Position numbers and translations under genes: made by a program. Positions 34,464 to 44,029 of a DNA stretch of 64,000 nucleotides are shown here, piece by piece (the first letter of the stretch is position 1; each line of letters begins with the position of its first letter). Source of the stretch: Methylophilus rhizosphaerae. Its GTDB lineage: Bacteria; Pseudomonadota; Gammaproteobacteria; Burkholderiales; Methylophilaceae. The stretch lies in assembly GCF_900100975.1 (NCBI RefSeq), contig NZ_FNFX01000005.1:186001-250000 (forward strand), written 5' to 3'. The notes under the pieces were generated by a model. The model searched no databases, was not told where the DNA came from, and was given only the letters and a program-made list of their open reading frames with translations.

Positions 34464-35504
34464 ATGCAAATCGGATCGCATCAATTAAAAAATAATCTAG
34501 TCGTCGCCCCCATGGCAGGCGTGACAGATCGTCCATTCCGCATGCTATGCAAAAAAATGGGCGCCGGCCTGGCTGTATCTGAAATGGTGACGTCCAATTC
34601 ATTACTTTACGGCAGTGAAAAAACCAAACGCCGTGCCAACCACGAAGGTGAAGTCAGTCCGATTTCAGTGCAGATTGCCGGCGCCGAGCCAGCCATGATG
34701 GCTGAAGCGGCACAACATAATGTAGATAACGGTGCCCAGATTATTGATATCAACATGGGTTGCCCGGCCAAGAAAATCTGTAACGTGATGGCCGGTTCTG
34801 CCCTGCTCAGGGACGAGCCGCTGGTTTCACAAATCCTGAAAGCCGTGGTCAACGCCGTGGATGTGCCGGTCACCCTGAAAATCCGCACCGGTTGGGACAG
34901 GCAAAATAAAAACGCCATCATGATTGCCAGAATGGCCGAAGACATCGGCGTGCAGGCATTGACGATTCATGGCCGCACCCGTAACGATTTATATAATGGT
35001 GATGCCGAATATGACACCATCGCCGCCGTGAAACAGGCCATCAGCATTCCATTGATTGCCAACGGTGACATCACCACGCCGGAAAAAGCCAGATTTGTCC
35101 TTGATTACACCAAGGCCGATGCCGTGATGATAGGCCGTGCCGCGCAGGGCCGCCCATGGATTTTCCGTGAAACCGAGCATTTCCTGAAAACCGGCGAGCA
35201 TATGCTGCCTCCCACCGTTGATGAAATTCACCAGGTCATGCTGGAACACCTGCATGATTTATATACCTTTTATGGCGACCTGACCGGCATGCGCGTCGCA
35301 CGCAAGCATATTTCCTGGTACACCAAAGGCCTGGCTGGCTCTGCGGCTTTCCGCCACAATATGAACACCCTGCAAACCATAGAACTGCAGTTGCAAGCCA
35401 TCAATGACTTTTTTGCCGAGCTCAAAGCTAAAAACGACAGGCTGGTCTATGTAGACAACATGGCAGACCCCGAAGAAGAAACTGACCAGGAGCTGGCCGC
35501 ATAA
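34464..35504 (+). CDS. dusB: tRNA-dihydrouridine synthase DusB
   Basis: A 346-residue flavoenzyme that reduces uridines in the tRNA D-loop. The TIM barrel starts with 'VVAPMAGVTDRPFRMLCKKM'. 'INMGCPAKKI' (about residues 95-104) has the catalytic Cys. 'IHGRTRNDLYNGDAEYD' and 'IPLIANGDITTPEKA' carry the FMN and substrate residues. A helical C-terminal domain follows. Its stop overlaps the fis start by one base (TAATG), reproducing the conserved dusB-fis operon of proteobacteria. Confidence 0.95.
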   Translation: MQIGSHQLKNNLVVAPMAGVTDRPFRMLCKKMGAGLAVSEMVTSNSLLYGSEKTKRRANHEGEVSPISVQIAGAEPAMMAEAAQHNVDNGAQIIDINMGCPAKKICNVMAGSALLRDEPLVSQILKAVVNAVDVPVTLKIRTGWDRQNKNAIMIARMAEDIGVQALTIHGRTRNDLYNGDAEYDTIAAVKQAISIPLIANGDITTPEKARFVLDYTKADAVMIGRAAQGRPWIFRETEHFLKTGEHMLPPTVDEIHQVMLEHLHDLYTFYGDLTGMRVARKHISWYTKGLAGSAAFRHNMNTLQTIELQLQAINDFFAELKAKNDRLVYVDNMADPEEETDQELAA

Positions 35505-35740
35505 TGCAAACCGATGGCAAACTAAGCCTCGCCATCCGCGAGTCGCTGGACGATTATTTCACCCATCTGGATGGCCAGCCGCCGCATGCCATTTACGACA
35601 TGGTGCTCGGTTGCGTTGAAAAACCCATGCTGGAGTATGTGCTGAACAAGGTCGGGGGCAATCAGAGCAAAGCGGCCGACATGCTGGGCATCAACCGGAA
35701 CACCCTAAGAAAAAAAATGGCCGTTTACGGCCTAGAGTAA
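35504..35740 (+). CDS. fis: Nucleoid-associated regulator Fis (short form)
   Basis: A 78-residue protein matching the four-helix core of Fis: 'LRIx'-like helices around 'YDMVLGCVEKPMLEYVLNKV' and the C-terminal helix-turn-helix 'GNQSKAADMLGINRNTLRKK'. E. coli Fis has 98 residues; the N-terminal beta-hairpin arms, needed there for Hin/Gin recombination, are mostly missing. DNA bending and growth-phase control should be retained. It is coupled to dusB. Confidence 0.93.
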   Translation: MQTDGKLSLAIRESLDDYFTHLDGQPPHAIYDMVLGCVEKPMLEYVLNKVGGNQSKAADMLGINRNTLRKKMAVYGLE

Positions 35741-35815
35741 GCAATCTCCTGCCCGGAACTCATCCTCCCGGTAACCGAATTTTATTATCAGGCAACTCCA
35801 TCTCATTTAAATACC

Positions 35816-37420
35816 ATGACAATCAAACGCGCCCTTATCAGTGTTTCAGATAAAACCGGTGTGCTGGAACTGGCACAATCCTTACATCAACTCGGGGTAG
35901 AAATCCTGTCTACCGGCGGTACCGCCAAACTGTTCCGGGATCACCAGATTCCGGTCAAGGAAGTCAGCGACTTCACCGGCTTCCCGGAAATGCTGGATGG
36001 CCGCGTCAAAACCCTGCACCCCAAAGTACATGGTGGCTTGTTAGGCCGCCGTGATCTGCCGGAGCACGTCGCCGCCATGCAAGCGTATGGCATCGAGAAC
36101 ATTGACCTGCTGGCAGTGAACCTGTATCCGTTTGAGGCCACCGTTGCCAAAGCCGACTGCACTTTGGAAGACGCCATTGAAAACATCGATATCGGCGGCC
36201 CGGCCATGGTGCGCTCTGCTGCCAAAAACTGGAATGATGTGGCCGTGTTAACCGATGCAGCGCAATACGCGGAAGTAGTCCGTGAGTTGCAAGCCAACAA
36301 TGGCAGCGTGTCCAAGGCGACGCGTTTCAAATTGTCTGTCGCCGCCTTTAACCGTATTGCACAATATGATGCCGCGATCAGCAACTACCTGTCTGCGATT
36401 GATTTCACTGAAACCGAAACGGCGGGCAAACCTGTCTTGAGCCAGTTCCCGGGCCAGATGAACAGCAGCTTTGTCAAAGTGCAGGATTTACGCTATGGCG
36501 AAAACAGCCACCAGCAAGCGGCCTTCTACCGCGACCTCTACCCGGCGCCCGGCAGCCTGGCAACAGCCCAACAACTGCAAGGTAAAGAGTTAAGCTATAA
36601 CAATATCGCTGATGCCGATGCCGCCTGGGAAGCCGTGAAATCCTTTAGCGGCCCGGCTTGCGTGATAGTCAAACATGCCAATCCATGCGGTGTAGCCGTT
36701 GGTATCAATGCGCTAGAGTCCTACAGCAAAGCGTTTAAAACTGATCCAACCTCAGCCTTCGGCGGCATTATTGCCTTCAACTGCACACTGGACGGCACGG
36801 CAGCCGAAGCCGTTTCCAAGCAATTTGTAGAAGTCCTGATTGCACCGGACTTCACCCCGGAAGCCCTGGCGATTTTCAGTGCCAAGGCCAATGTACGTGT
36901 CCTGAAGATTACACTGCCACAAGGCGGCAATACTGCCTGGGAGCAAGGCCGCAATGCCGTGGACTCCAAGCGTGTCGGTTCAGGCATTCTGCTGCAATCC
37001 GCGGACAACCATGATATGCAACTGGCAGACCTGAAAGTGGTCACCAAACGCCAGCCGACACCACAGCAAATGCAGGACCTGCTGTTTGCCTGGAATGTCG
37101 CCAAATACGTAAAATCCAATGCCATCGTGTTCTGCGGTAACGGCATGACGCTGGGGGTAGGTGCAGGCCAGATGAGCCGCGTTGACAGTACCAAGATTGC
37201 CGCCATCAAGGCCCAGAATGCCGGCTTGAGTTTACAGGATTCCGTCGTGGCTTCAGACGCCTTCTTCCCATTCCGTGACGGTGTCGATGTACTGGCTGAC
37301 GCTGGTGCCAGCTGCGTGATCCATCCGGGTGGCAGCATGCGTGACGAAGAAGTCATCGCTGCCGCAGACGAGCGTGGTTTGGCCATGGTGGTGACGGGTA
37401 TCCGTCACTTTAGACATTAA
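35816..37420 (+). CDS. purH: AICAR formyltransferase / IMP cyclohydrolase
   Basis: A 534-residue bifunctional enzyme for the last two steps of purine synthesis. The N-terminal IMP cyclohydrolase (about 1-200) has '[16 protein letters not shown]', '[13 protein letters not shown]' and '[12 protein letters not shown]'. The C-terminal AICAR transformylase has '[12 protein letters not shown]' (about residues 283-294) with the catalytic Lys-His and '[15 protein letters not shown]'. It is followed after 98 bp by purD, the usual purHD order. Confidence 0.96.
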   Translation: MTIKRALISVSDKTGVLELAQSLHQLGVEILSTGGTAKLFRDHQIPVKEVSDFTGFPEMLDGRVKTLHPKVHGGLLGRRDLPEHVAAMQAYGIENIDLLAVNLYPFEATVAKADCTLEDAIENIDIGGPAMVRSAAKNWNDVAVLTDAAQYAEVVRELQANNGSVSKATRFKLSVAAFNRIAQYDAAISNYLSAIDFTETETAGKPVLSQFPGQMNSSFVKVQDLRYGENSHQQAAFYRDLYPAPGSLATAQQLQGKELSYNNIADADAAWEAVKSFSGPACVIVKHANPCGVAVGINALESYSKAFKTDPTSAFGGIIAFNCTLDGTAAEAVSKQFVEVLIAPDFTPEALAIFSAKANVRVLKITLPQGGNTAWEQGRNAVDSKRVGSGILLQSADNHDMQLADLKVVTKRQPTPQQMQDLLFAWNVAKYVKSNAIVFCGNGMTLGVGAGQMSRVDSTKIAAIKAQNAGLSLQDSVVASDAFFPFRDGVDVLADAGASCVIHPGGSMRDEEVIAAADERGLAMVVTGIRHFRH

Positions 37421-37518
37421 ATTTATCCGCCGGACACGCAGATAAACGCCGATAACAACAAAGCCTACGCTGGTTTAAGCGGCGATCAATAATATTCAAT
37501 ATTTAAGGTAAATGATTA

Positions 37519-38790
37519 ATGAAAATCCTGGTCATTGGTAGCGGCGGCCGCGAGCACGCGCTGGCATGGAAAGTGGCACAAAACAAAGAGGTCAGCCGCG
37601 TGTATGTCGCGCCAGGCAATGCAGGCACGGCCACCAACCCGGAGATGGTGAATGTACCGATTACCAAAATAGAGGAGCTGGTGAAATTTGCCGAAGACGA
37701 ACAAATTGCACTGACTATCGTTGGCCCTGAAGCACCGCTCTCACAGGGTGTAGTCGATGCCTTCCGCGCCTCGGACCTGAAAATCTTTGGCCCGACCAAG
37801 GCGGCGGCCCAGCTGGAAAGCTCCAAGGACTTTGCCAAGGCGTTCATGTACCGCCACAACATCCCAACGGCCAAATACCAGACCTTTAGCGATGTGACCG
37901 AAGCACATGCCTATATTGATGCCAACGGCGCCCCTATCGTGATTAAAGCAGATGGCCTGGCAGCAGGTAAAGGCGTCGTGGTCGCAATGACGCTGGAAGA
38001 AGCGCATGCAGCCGTCGATGCCATGCTGGCAGACAACAAGCTGGGCGATGCCGGCGCACGTGTGGTGATTGAAGAGTTCCTGCAAGGCGAAGAAGCCAGT
38101 TTCATGGTCATGGTCGATGGCAAAAACATCCTGCCACTGGCCACCAGCCAGGATCACAAACGCCTGCTGGATGCAGACCTGGGCCCGAATACTGGCGGCA
38201 TGGGCGCATACTCGCCCGCACCGGTGGTGACGCCGGAGATCCACGCCAAAGCCATGCGTGAAATCATCATTCCAACCGTGGAAGGCATGGCCAAAGATGG
38301 TATTCCTTACACCGGCTTTTTATATGCCGGCCTGATGATTACGCCTGAAGGTGAAATCAAGACACTGGAATTCAACTGCCGCATGGGTGATCCGGAAACG
38401 CAACCTATCATGATGCGCCTGAAGTCCGACCTGGTTGGCCTGGCTGAGCATGCCGTCAACGGCACACTGGACCAAGCGACGGCTGAATGGGACAGGCGCT
38501 TTGCCCTGGGCGTGGTGATGGCCAGTGCCAATTATCCCGAAACACCAAAATTGGGCGATGAAATTACCGGCCTGTCAGCCAATGTACAGGATGGTCATGT
38601 GTTTCATGCCGGGACCACACTGAAAGATGGCAAAGTCGTCACCAGCGGGGGGCGCGTACTCTGTGTGACCGCATTGGGTGAATCCGTGAAGTTTGCACAA
38701 CAGGCGGCTTATCAATTGATAGAACACATCCAGTTTGAAGGCGCGCAATATCGTAAGGATATTGGCTATCGTGCAGTCAAGAACTCATAA
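37519..38790 (+). CDS. purD: Phosphoribosylamine-glycine ligase
   Basis: A 423-residue ATP-grasp enzyme that joins glycine to phosphoribosylamine in purine synthesis. It has '[17 protein letters not shown]' at the N-terminus, '[17 protein letters not shown]' (about residues 139-155), '[12 protein letters not shown]', '[12 protein letters not shown]' (about 222-233) and '[11 protein letters not shown]' near 290 with the metal-binding Glu and Asn. AAGGT lies about 9 bp before the start. hemF begins 7 bp after its stop. Confidence 0.96.
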   Translation: MKILVIGSGGREHALAWKVAQNKEVSRVYVAPGNAGTATNPEMVNVPITKIEELVKFAEDEQIALTIVGPEAPLSQGVVDAFRASDLKIFGPTKAAAQLESSKDFAKAFMYRHNIPTAKYQTFSDVTEAHAYIDANGAPIVIKADGLAAGKGVVVAMTLEEAHAAVDAMLADNKLGDAGARVVIEEFLQGEEASFMVMVDGKNILPLATSQDHKRLLDADLGPNTGGMGAYSPAPVVTPEIHAKAMREIIIPTVEGMAKDGIPYTGFLYAGLMITPEGEIKTLEFNCRMGDPETQPIMMRLKSDLVGLAEHAVNGTLDQATAEWDRRFALGVVMASANYPETPKLGDEITGLSANVQDGHVFHAGTTLKDGKVVTSGGRVLCVTALGESVKFAQQAAYQLIEHIQFEGAQYRKDIGYRAVKNS

Positions 38791-38797
38791 TCAGCAC

Positions 38798-39712
38798 ATG
38801 ACAGGTCATATCCAACCACAAGCGGTTTATGATTACCTGCAAGGGTTGCAGGCACGTATCGTCGAAGCAGTCGAACTGGCTGATGGCAAGCACTTTTTGC
38901 AGGATAGCTGGCAAAGACCGGAAGGTGGCGGCGGTAATTCCTGCATGCTGGAAAACGGCCATGTGTTCGAGCGTGCCGGTATCGGTTTTTCCCATGTGCT
39001 GGGCAATAAATTGCCACCTGCGGCCAGTGTTGCACACCCGGAAGCCGCCGGCAGGCCATGGGAGGCCATGGGCGTATCGCTGGTATTCCATCCGCACAAC
39101 CCTTACGTGCCCACCGTGCATATGAATGTGCGCTTCTTCGTGGCAAAAGCACAACATGCAGGAGAGCAGGATATCTGGTGGTTTGGCGGTGGCATGGATC
39201 TCACGCCCTATTACGGCGATGCAGAGGATTGCACACATTTTCACCGCGTCAACAAAGAAGCGCTGGCACCATTTGGAGCGCACTATTACCCGACGTTCAA
39301 GCAAGCCTGCGATGAATATTTCTTCCTCAAGCACCGCCAGGAGCCGCGTGGCATAGGCGGTGTGTTTTTTGATGACTTCAGTGAATTGGGGTTTGAGCAA
39401 AGTTTTGCCCTGCAACGTGCGATTGGCGATGCGTTCCTGCAAGCCTACCTGCCCATCGTGCAGCGCCGGAAAAGCCAGGCCTATGGCGAGCGTGAGCGCG
39501 ATTTCCAGGCCTATCGCCGTGGTCGCTATGTCGAATTCAACCTGATTTTTGATCGTGGCACCATCTTCGGTTTGCAATCCAACGGCCGTACCGAGTCCAT
39601 CCTGCTGTCCATGCCGCCCATCGTCAAATGGCGTTATGACTGGAGGCCGGAAACCGGCAGCCCGGAAGCGAAGCTTTACACCGACTTTTTGATCGAGAAA
39701 GACTGGGTTTAA
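38798..39712 (+). CDS. hemF: Oxygen-dependent coproporphyrinogen III oxidase
   Basis: A 304-residue enzyme that converts coproporphyrinogen III to protoporphyrinogen IX with O2, a step of haem synthesis. It shows '[20 protein letters not shown]' (about residues 43-62), 'HMNVRFFVA', '[13 protein letters not shown]' and '[13 protein letters not shown]' near the end. The ATG at 38798, 7 bp after purD, is used; a longer frame into purD is not supported. It implies aerobic haem synthesis, consistent with the cytochrome gene nearby. Confidence 0.95.
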   Translation: MTGHIQPQAVYDYLQGLQARIVEAVELADGKHFLQDSWQRPEGGGGNSCMLENGHVFERAGIGFSHVLGNKLPPAASVAHPEAAGRPWEAMGVSLVFHPHNPYVPTVHMNVRFFVAKAQHAGEQDIWWFGGGMDLTPYYGDAEDCTHFHRVNKEALAPFGAHYYPTFKQACDEYFFLKHRQEPRGIGGVFFDDFSELGFEQSFALQRAIGDAFLQAYLPIVQRRKSQAYGERERDFQAYRRGRYVEFNLIFDRGTIFGLQSNGRTESILLSMPPIVKWRYDWRPETGSPEAKLYTDFLIEKDWV

Positions 39713-39714
39713 CC

Positions 39715-41019
39715 ATGCAGATATCAATAGAAGCCAGACAACGCGCCCAGGCCCTGCTGGATTTTATTGATGCCAGCCCCAGTCCGTGGCATGCGGTCGC
39801 CCATGTTAAAAACACACTAGCGGCGCAAGGGTTCCAGGCGCTCGACGAACGTGATGCCTGGCAAACGCAGCCAGGCGGCAAATATTTTGTAGTACGCGAT
39901 GGCGGTTCCATCATTGCATTTGTGCGAGGCCACGGTGCCATAGCAGCGAACGGATTCCGCATTACTGGCGCGCATACCGACTCGCCCGGCCTGCGCCTGA
40001 AACCCAAAGCCGCTTACAGTACAGAAGGCATCGGCCAGTTAGGCGTAGAAGTATATGGTGGCCCGATTCTGGCCACCTTTACCGATAGGGACCTGAGCCT
40101 GGCTGGTCGCGTGACCGTCAAAACAGCCACCGGATTGAATACCCACCTCATCAAACTGGCGCAGCCGGTTGCCCGCCTGCCTAACCTTGCCATCCATATG
40201 AACCGCGAGGTCAATGAAAAAGGCCTGGCCCTTAACAAGCAGACCGGTTTGCCACTGATTTTTGGGCATGCCCTCGATAGCGAGATGGCCAGACAATTAT
40301 TATCCAATACGCTAGCCGACACATTGCAGATTTCCGCCAGCGATATTCTCAGCTGGGATCTGGCCTTGTATGACACGCAAGCCGGCAGTTTCTGGGGCAT
40401 AGCGCAAGAATTTATTGCCGATAGCCAGCTGGACAACCTGGCTTCCTGCCATGCGGCACTGGAAGCGCTTATCAGCACCGAAAAGCCGCAGGCGACCTGT
40501 ATTTGTGCTTTATTCGATCATGAAGAAGTCGGTTCGGAAAGCGCCACCGGTGCAGGTGGCAGCTTCTTGCTGGATGTGATGACACGGCTCTGCCACGCCG
40601 AGCAACTGACGGAAGAAGACAAACTGCGCAGTTACGCGCAAAGCTTTTTTATCAGCGCCGATATGGCGCATGCCTTCCATCCCAATCATGCCGGCAGCTA
40701 CGAGCCTTGCCATCATGTACAGGTAAACCAGGGGCCAGTGATTAAAACCAATGCCAATCAGCGCTACAGCACCGATGCCATCACGGCTGCACGGTTTATG
40801 CAGCTGTGCAAGCAAGCCGGCGTGCCATATCAGCAATATGCGCATCGCACCGACCTGGGGTGTGGCAGCACCATAGGTCCGATCATGGCGGCGCAACTGG
40901 GCATTGCCACCGTGGATGTCGGCAACCCGATGTGGGCCATGCACAGCATACGCGAAAGCGGCGGCGTGCTGGACCACAGTTACATGATTGCCGCGCTGCA
41001 GCAACATTACCGCAGTTAA
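39715..41019 (+). CDS. apeB: M18-family aminopeptidase (ApeB-like)
   Basis: A 434-residue zinc aminopeptidase. Metal ligands are visible in 'ITGAHTDSPGLRLKP' (His-x-Asp, about residues 83-97), 'ALFDHEEVGSESATGAG' (Glu-Glu, about 264) and the late His in 'RESGGVLDHSYM'. 'SADMAHAFHPNH' carries a further Asp ligand. The family removes N-terminal acidic or neutral residues from peptides and forms a dodecameric tetrahedron. It starts 2 bp after hemF. Confidence 0.92.
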   Translation: MQISIEARQRAQALLDFIDASPSPWHAVAHVKNTLAAQGFQALDERDAWQTQPGGKYFVVRDGGSIIAFVRGHGAIAANGFRITGAHTDSPGLRLKPKAAYSTEGIGQLGVEVYGGPILATFTDRDLSLAGRVTVKTATGLNTHLIKLAQPVARLPNLAIHMNREVNEKGLALNKQTGLPLIFGHALDSEMARQLLSNTLADTLQISASDILSWDLALYDTQAGSFWGIAQEFIADSQLDNLASCHAALEALISTEKPQATCICALFDHEEVGSESATGAGGSFLLDVMTRLCHAEQLTEEDKLRSYAQSFFISADMAHAFHPNHAGSYEPCHHVQVNQGPVIKTNANQRYSTDAITAARFMQLCKQAGVPYQQYAHRTDLGCGSTIGPIMAAQLGIATVDVGNPMWAMHSIRESGGVLDHSYMIAALQQHYRS

Positions 41020-41061
41020 TTCATCTCTCCCGCCATTGACGCTGGTACAACGATTGCTTTA

Positions 41062-41078
41062 CCCTTGTAGTACAAGGG
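41062..41078. promoter_or_regulatory. 17-bp palindrome before the amino-acid permease
   Basis: CCCTTGTA-G-TACAAGGG is a perfect palindrome with one central base, ending 12 bp before the ATG and overlapping the GGGGAG ribosome-binding site. It could be a repressor site or a hairpin masking the ribosome-binding site. Confidence 0.6.
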
Positions 41079-41090
41079 GAGAAACAAAGC

Positions 41091-42494
41091 ATGTTGAAAC
41101 AAATACTGCGCAAAAAACCTATTCAACCACATGCGCATACCGGCTTGAAAAAATGTTTAACCGCGTTTGACCTGGCATTACTCGGCATTGGCGGGGCCAT
41201 CGGCACCGGCATTTTCGTACTGACCGGTATTGCTGCGGCAACACAATCTGGCCCTGCGGTGGTCATTTCATTCATCATTGCTGGCATCGCAGCAGGTTTT
41301 GCTGCCTTATCCTACGCTGAACTATCTTCTTCTGTTGGTGGCTCAGGCAGTGCCTACGGTTATAGCTATATTGCATTTGGTGAATTCACCGCCTGGATGA
41401 TGGGCTGGATGCTGTTACTGGAATATGGCGTCGGGGCTGCTGCGGTCGCCAATGGCTGGGCTGGTTACTTCGTGAATACCGCCACCAATCTTGGCTTCCA
41501 TATGCCCGAACATTTAACCAAAGCACCCGTGCTTGGCGGTAGCATCAATCTCCCCGCATTTGCCATCATATGGATTCTGACCTTGCTGCTGATGGTCGGT
41601 GTCAAAGCCAGTGCACGTGCCAACAATATCATGGTGATTATCAAGCTATCGACCATTGTCACGTTTATCCTGCTTTCGATTGGCCATATCAATACAGATA
41701 ACTGGCAACCGTTTACGCCTTTTGGCTGGTTTGAGACGCTGGATAATGGCAAAAATATTGGTGTGTTGGCTGGCGCATCACTGGTCTTTTTTGCTTACTT
41801 TGGCTTTGATGCGGTATCAACGGCGGCGGAAGAATGCAAGAACCCGCAACGCGACCTGCCAATTGGCCTGATTGCCTCGCTACTGTTTTGCACCATCATT
41901 TATATTATTGTCTCGGGCACACTGACAGGTGTTGTACCTTATACCGAACTCAACACCTCATCACCAGTGGCCTATGCGTTAACCAAGCTGGGGTATCACT
42001 GGTCATCTACACTGGTCGCAACCGGCGTGATTGCCGGATTAATTACAGTGTTACTGGTATTGCTCTATGGCCTGACCCGTATCCTGTTCGCCATGAGCCG
42101 TGATGGTCTGATCTCACCCGTGTTTTCCGAAGTGAACCCTGACCGTCAGACACCTAGCAAAATCATTCTGATGTGCGGCATTGTAGTCTCTATCGTGGCC
42201 GGGTTTATCCCGCTTGGCGAACTGGCTGAAACAGTCAATATCGGCACGCTGGCCAGTTTTATTATGGTTTGCATAGGCGTCATACGTTTACGGGTAACGC
42301 ATCCAAACCTGGAGCGCCCGTTCAAGAATCCCTTTAATCCATTGATTCCAATCGCAGGAGTGATCGCGTGCGGCGGCTTGATGTCATTTTTGCCAGCAGA
42401 AACCTGGCACCGTTTTATCAGCTGGGCAATCGTAGGCGTGGTGTTCTATTTTGTTTATTCAATACATCACAGCAACTTGCGTAGCTCAAGCTGA
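41091..42494 (+). CDS. APC-superfamily amino-acid permease (cationic amino-acid transporter type)
   Basis: A 467-residue inner-membrane carrier with about 12 helices. Helix 1 has the broken-helix motif 'GIGGAIGTGIFVLTGIAA' (about residues 32-49), then 'FAALSYAELSSSVGGSGSAY' with the conserved Glu, and 'LVFFAYFGFDAVSTAAEECK' (about 228) typical of the CAT/YfnA group. It probably imports cationic or small neutral amino acids. It stands alone between a palindrome and a bidirectional terminator. Confidence 0.9.
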   Translation: MLKQILRKKPIQPHAHTGLKKCLTAFDLALLGIGGAIGTGIFVLTGIAAATQSGPAVVISFIIAGIAAGFAALSYAELSSSVGGSGSAYGYSYIAFGEFTAWMMGWMLLLEYGVGAAAVANGWAGYFVNTATNLGFHMPEHLTKAPVLGGSINLPAFAIIWILTLLLMVGVKASARANNIMVIIKLSTIVTFILLSIGHINTDNWQPFTPFGWFETLDNGKNIGVLAGASLVFFAYFGFDAVSTAAEECKNPQRDLPIGLIASLLFCTIIYIIVSGTLTGVVPYTELNTSSPVAYALTKLGYHWSSTLVATGVIAGLITVLLVLLYGLTRILFAMSRDGLISPVFSEVNPDRQTPSKIILMCGIVVSIVAGFIPLGELAETVNIGTLASFIMVCIGVIRLRVTHPNLERPFKNPFNPLIPIAGVIACGGLMSFLPAETWHRFISWAIVGVVFYFVYSIHHSNLRSSS

Positions 42495-42507
42495 GTCGCA
42501 TGAATAG

Positions 42508-42532
42508 AAAAGCCGACTCGAAAGTCGGCTTT
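42508..42532. terminator. Bidirectional terminator between permease and cytochrome genes
   Basis: AGCCGACT (42511-42518), loop CGAA, AGTCGGCT (42523-42530), flanked by A and T residues, with convergent genes on both sides. Confidence 0.85.
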
Positions 42533-42554
42533 ATCATTTACAGCTGGGCTGAAA

Positions 42555-42878
42555 TTACAGGGACAACACCCATTCAACGATGGTTTTGATGTCTTCGTCT
42601 TTCACTTGCGGGCTGTTAGCCGGCATAGGAATATTACCCCACACGCCACTACCACCGGCTTTCACTTTAGCAATCAATTTGCCTTCAGCGGTTTTATCGC
42701 CTTTGTATTTTGCCGCGACGTCCTTGTAGGCCGGGCCTAATACTTTGGCATCAACGCTGTGACAAGCCAGACAGCCACTTTTTTGTGCCAGCGCTTTGGC
42801 TGCTGCTGCGTCAACAGCATGTGCCGGGCCGGCCATCAGCAGGGTAGCTGCCGCGATTGCAGAGAATAAAACTTTCAT
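42555..42878 (-). CDS. Periplasmic class I c-type cytochrome
   Basis: A 107-residue secreted monohaem cytochrome of the small c-551/c-552/c-555 type. The ATG at 42878 has AAGGAG 6 bp upstream and starts a signal peptide (cleaved after 'GPAHA', about residue 21). The haem site is 'CLACH' (about residues 36-40). The sixth ligand is probably the Met in 'NIPMPANSP', and the C-terminal helix reads 'IKTIVEWVLSL'. It carries electrons in the periplasm, for instance from quinoprotein dehydrogenases to a terminal oxidase; the exact partner is unknown. Confidence 0.92.
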   Translation of the reverse strand: MKVLFSAIAAATLLMAGPAHAVDAAAAKALAQKSGCLACHSVDAKVLGPAYKDVAAKYKGDKTAEGKLIAKVKAGGSGVWGNIPMPANSPQVKDEDIKTIVEWVLSL

Positions 42879-43048
42879 GTGCACTCCTTGAATATCTTTG
42901 AAATAATCGTATACAACCCCAAAATGCAAATTTTATTGCATGTGGCATCTTACCTGACCACTGAAATTCCACAATAGCGCCAAAGTGAATTTTAGTAAGG
43001 CAAATCGAATTAATTTCAACGGTACTGATATTTTACCAACAAGCTAGA

Positions 43049-43071
43049 AACGCATGAATTTCGCATGCGTT
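43049..43071 (-). terminator. Terminator-like hairpin after the mutarotase gene
   Basis: AACGCATG (43049-43056), 7-nt loop, CATGCGTT (43064-43071), a perfect 8-bp stem 22 bp past the gene's stop on the minus strand. The following T-content is low. The 42879-43048 gap beyond it should hold the cytochrome promoter, which I could not define. Confidence 0.55.
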
Positions 43072-43093
43072 GACAGTGCTGTGGAATAATCGT

Positions 43094-44029
43094 TTAGAGT
43101 GTTTCGATAGAGTATTCTGCGCTCAGCGTATGTTTACGGCCCGGGTTAATCACCACCATATTATCCAGTGCATTGGTGGTCTCCACACAGATGGTTTTAC
43201 GCCACTCATCTGCGGTGCCCATATCGCCCATGGAGCCCGCTTTCTCTGCACCGGGGTTCCATACCACAGTGGCATCACTGCCTGACTTCGCAATATGGAT
43301 AATGCGGTTATAGCCGCTATCATGAATGGCACAATCCGCGCTATGGTTGACATAGACTCTATCGTACTCTTTGCCGTCAAACGCCAAGGCGTTGTGCTCA
43401 ACATTGCGTTCATATCTCAACAACTTGTCCATATAGACACAATCCTGCATGCCGGTGATATGGATATTGGAAATATCACTGACATTGAAGTATGTGTGGA
43501 AGGCTTCGCCAATCACAAACGGATGCTCGGCCAAATTGGTAGTCGCCATATCAATACGCAAGCGACGCCCAATGGTAATCGTGAGTGTCAATTCGTAGGG
43601 ATAAGATAACTGGCGTTGCGCTTCCGGCGTCTGCTGCATTTCCAGGATAATGCGCGTAGCGCCTGTCTGTGTCGCATCAATGTCCATGACGCGCCACGGA
43701 ATCACGCGTGCAAAGCCGTGCGGGCATAAGGTGCTGTCCGTCGGGTGCGCACCAAACCAGGGCCAGCAGATCGGGGTACCGCCGCGAATGGAACGACCTT
43801 TGATATAGCGGGCGTTGCTGGATAACCACAGCACTGGATCAGATAGGAACTTGGGTTGCCATTGCATGACATGCGCGCCTTGCAGCGCAATCTTGCCGGT
43901 TGCCAGCGGATTATCAATTTCAAGATATTGCAGCCCGTTTTCATCCTGCAACTGGCTCACATGCGCATGCAACTGCATGCGCTTCGTCATTTCGGGTTGA
44001 CCATGCTGCAAGGTTGCTTCAACGGTCAT
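43094..44029 (-). CDS. yeaD: Glucose-6-phosphate 1-epimerase / D-hexose-6-phosphate mutarotase
   Basis: A 311-residue aldose-1-epimerase-fold protein of the YeaD type. It has '[13 protein letters not shown]' (about residues 47-59), '[17 protein letters not shown]' (about 79-95), '[12 protein letters not shown]' with the active-site His, and '[14 protein letters not shown]' near residue 250. It equilibrates the anomers of glucose-6-phosphate. Its ATG overlaps the ilvD stop by 4 bp, an unexpected but tight coupling. Confidence 0.9.
   Translation of the reverse strand: MTVEATLQHGQPEMTKRMQLHAHVSQLQDENGLQYLEIDNPLATGKIALQGAHVMQWQPKFLSDPVLWLSSNARYIKGRSIRGGTPICWPWFGAHPTDSTLCPHGFARVIPWRVMDIDATQTGATRIILEMQQTPEAQRQLSYPYELTLTITIGRRLRIDMATTNLAEHPFVIGEAFHTYFNVSDISNIHITGMQDCVYMDKLLRYERNVEHNALAFDGKEYDRVYVNHSADCAIHDSGYNRIIHIAKSGSDATVVWNPGAEKAGSMGDMGTADEWRKTICVETTNALDNMVVINPGRKHTLSAEYSIETL

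Noticed and set aside
38777-39727. Open frame of 316 codons on the minus strand
   Set aside because: Antisense to hemF, which is clearly the real gene by its motifs.
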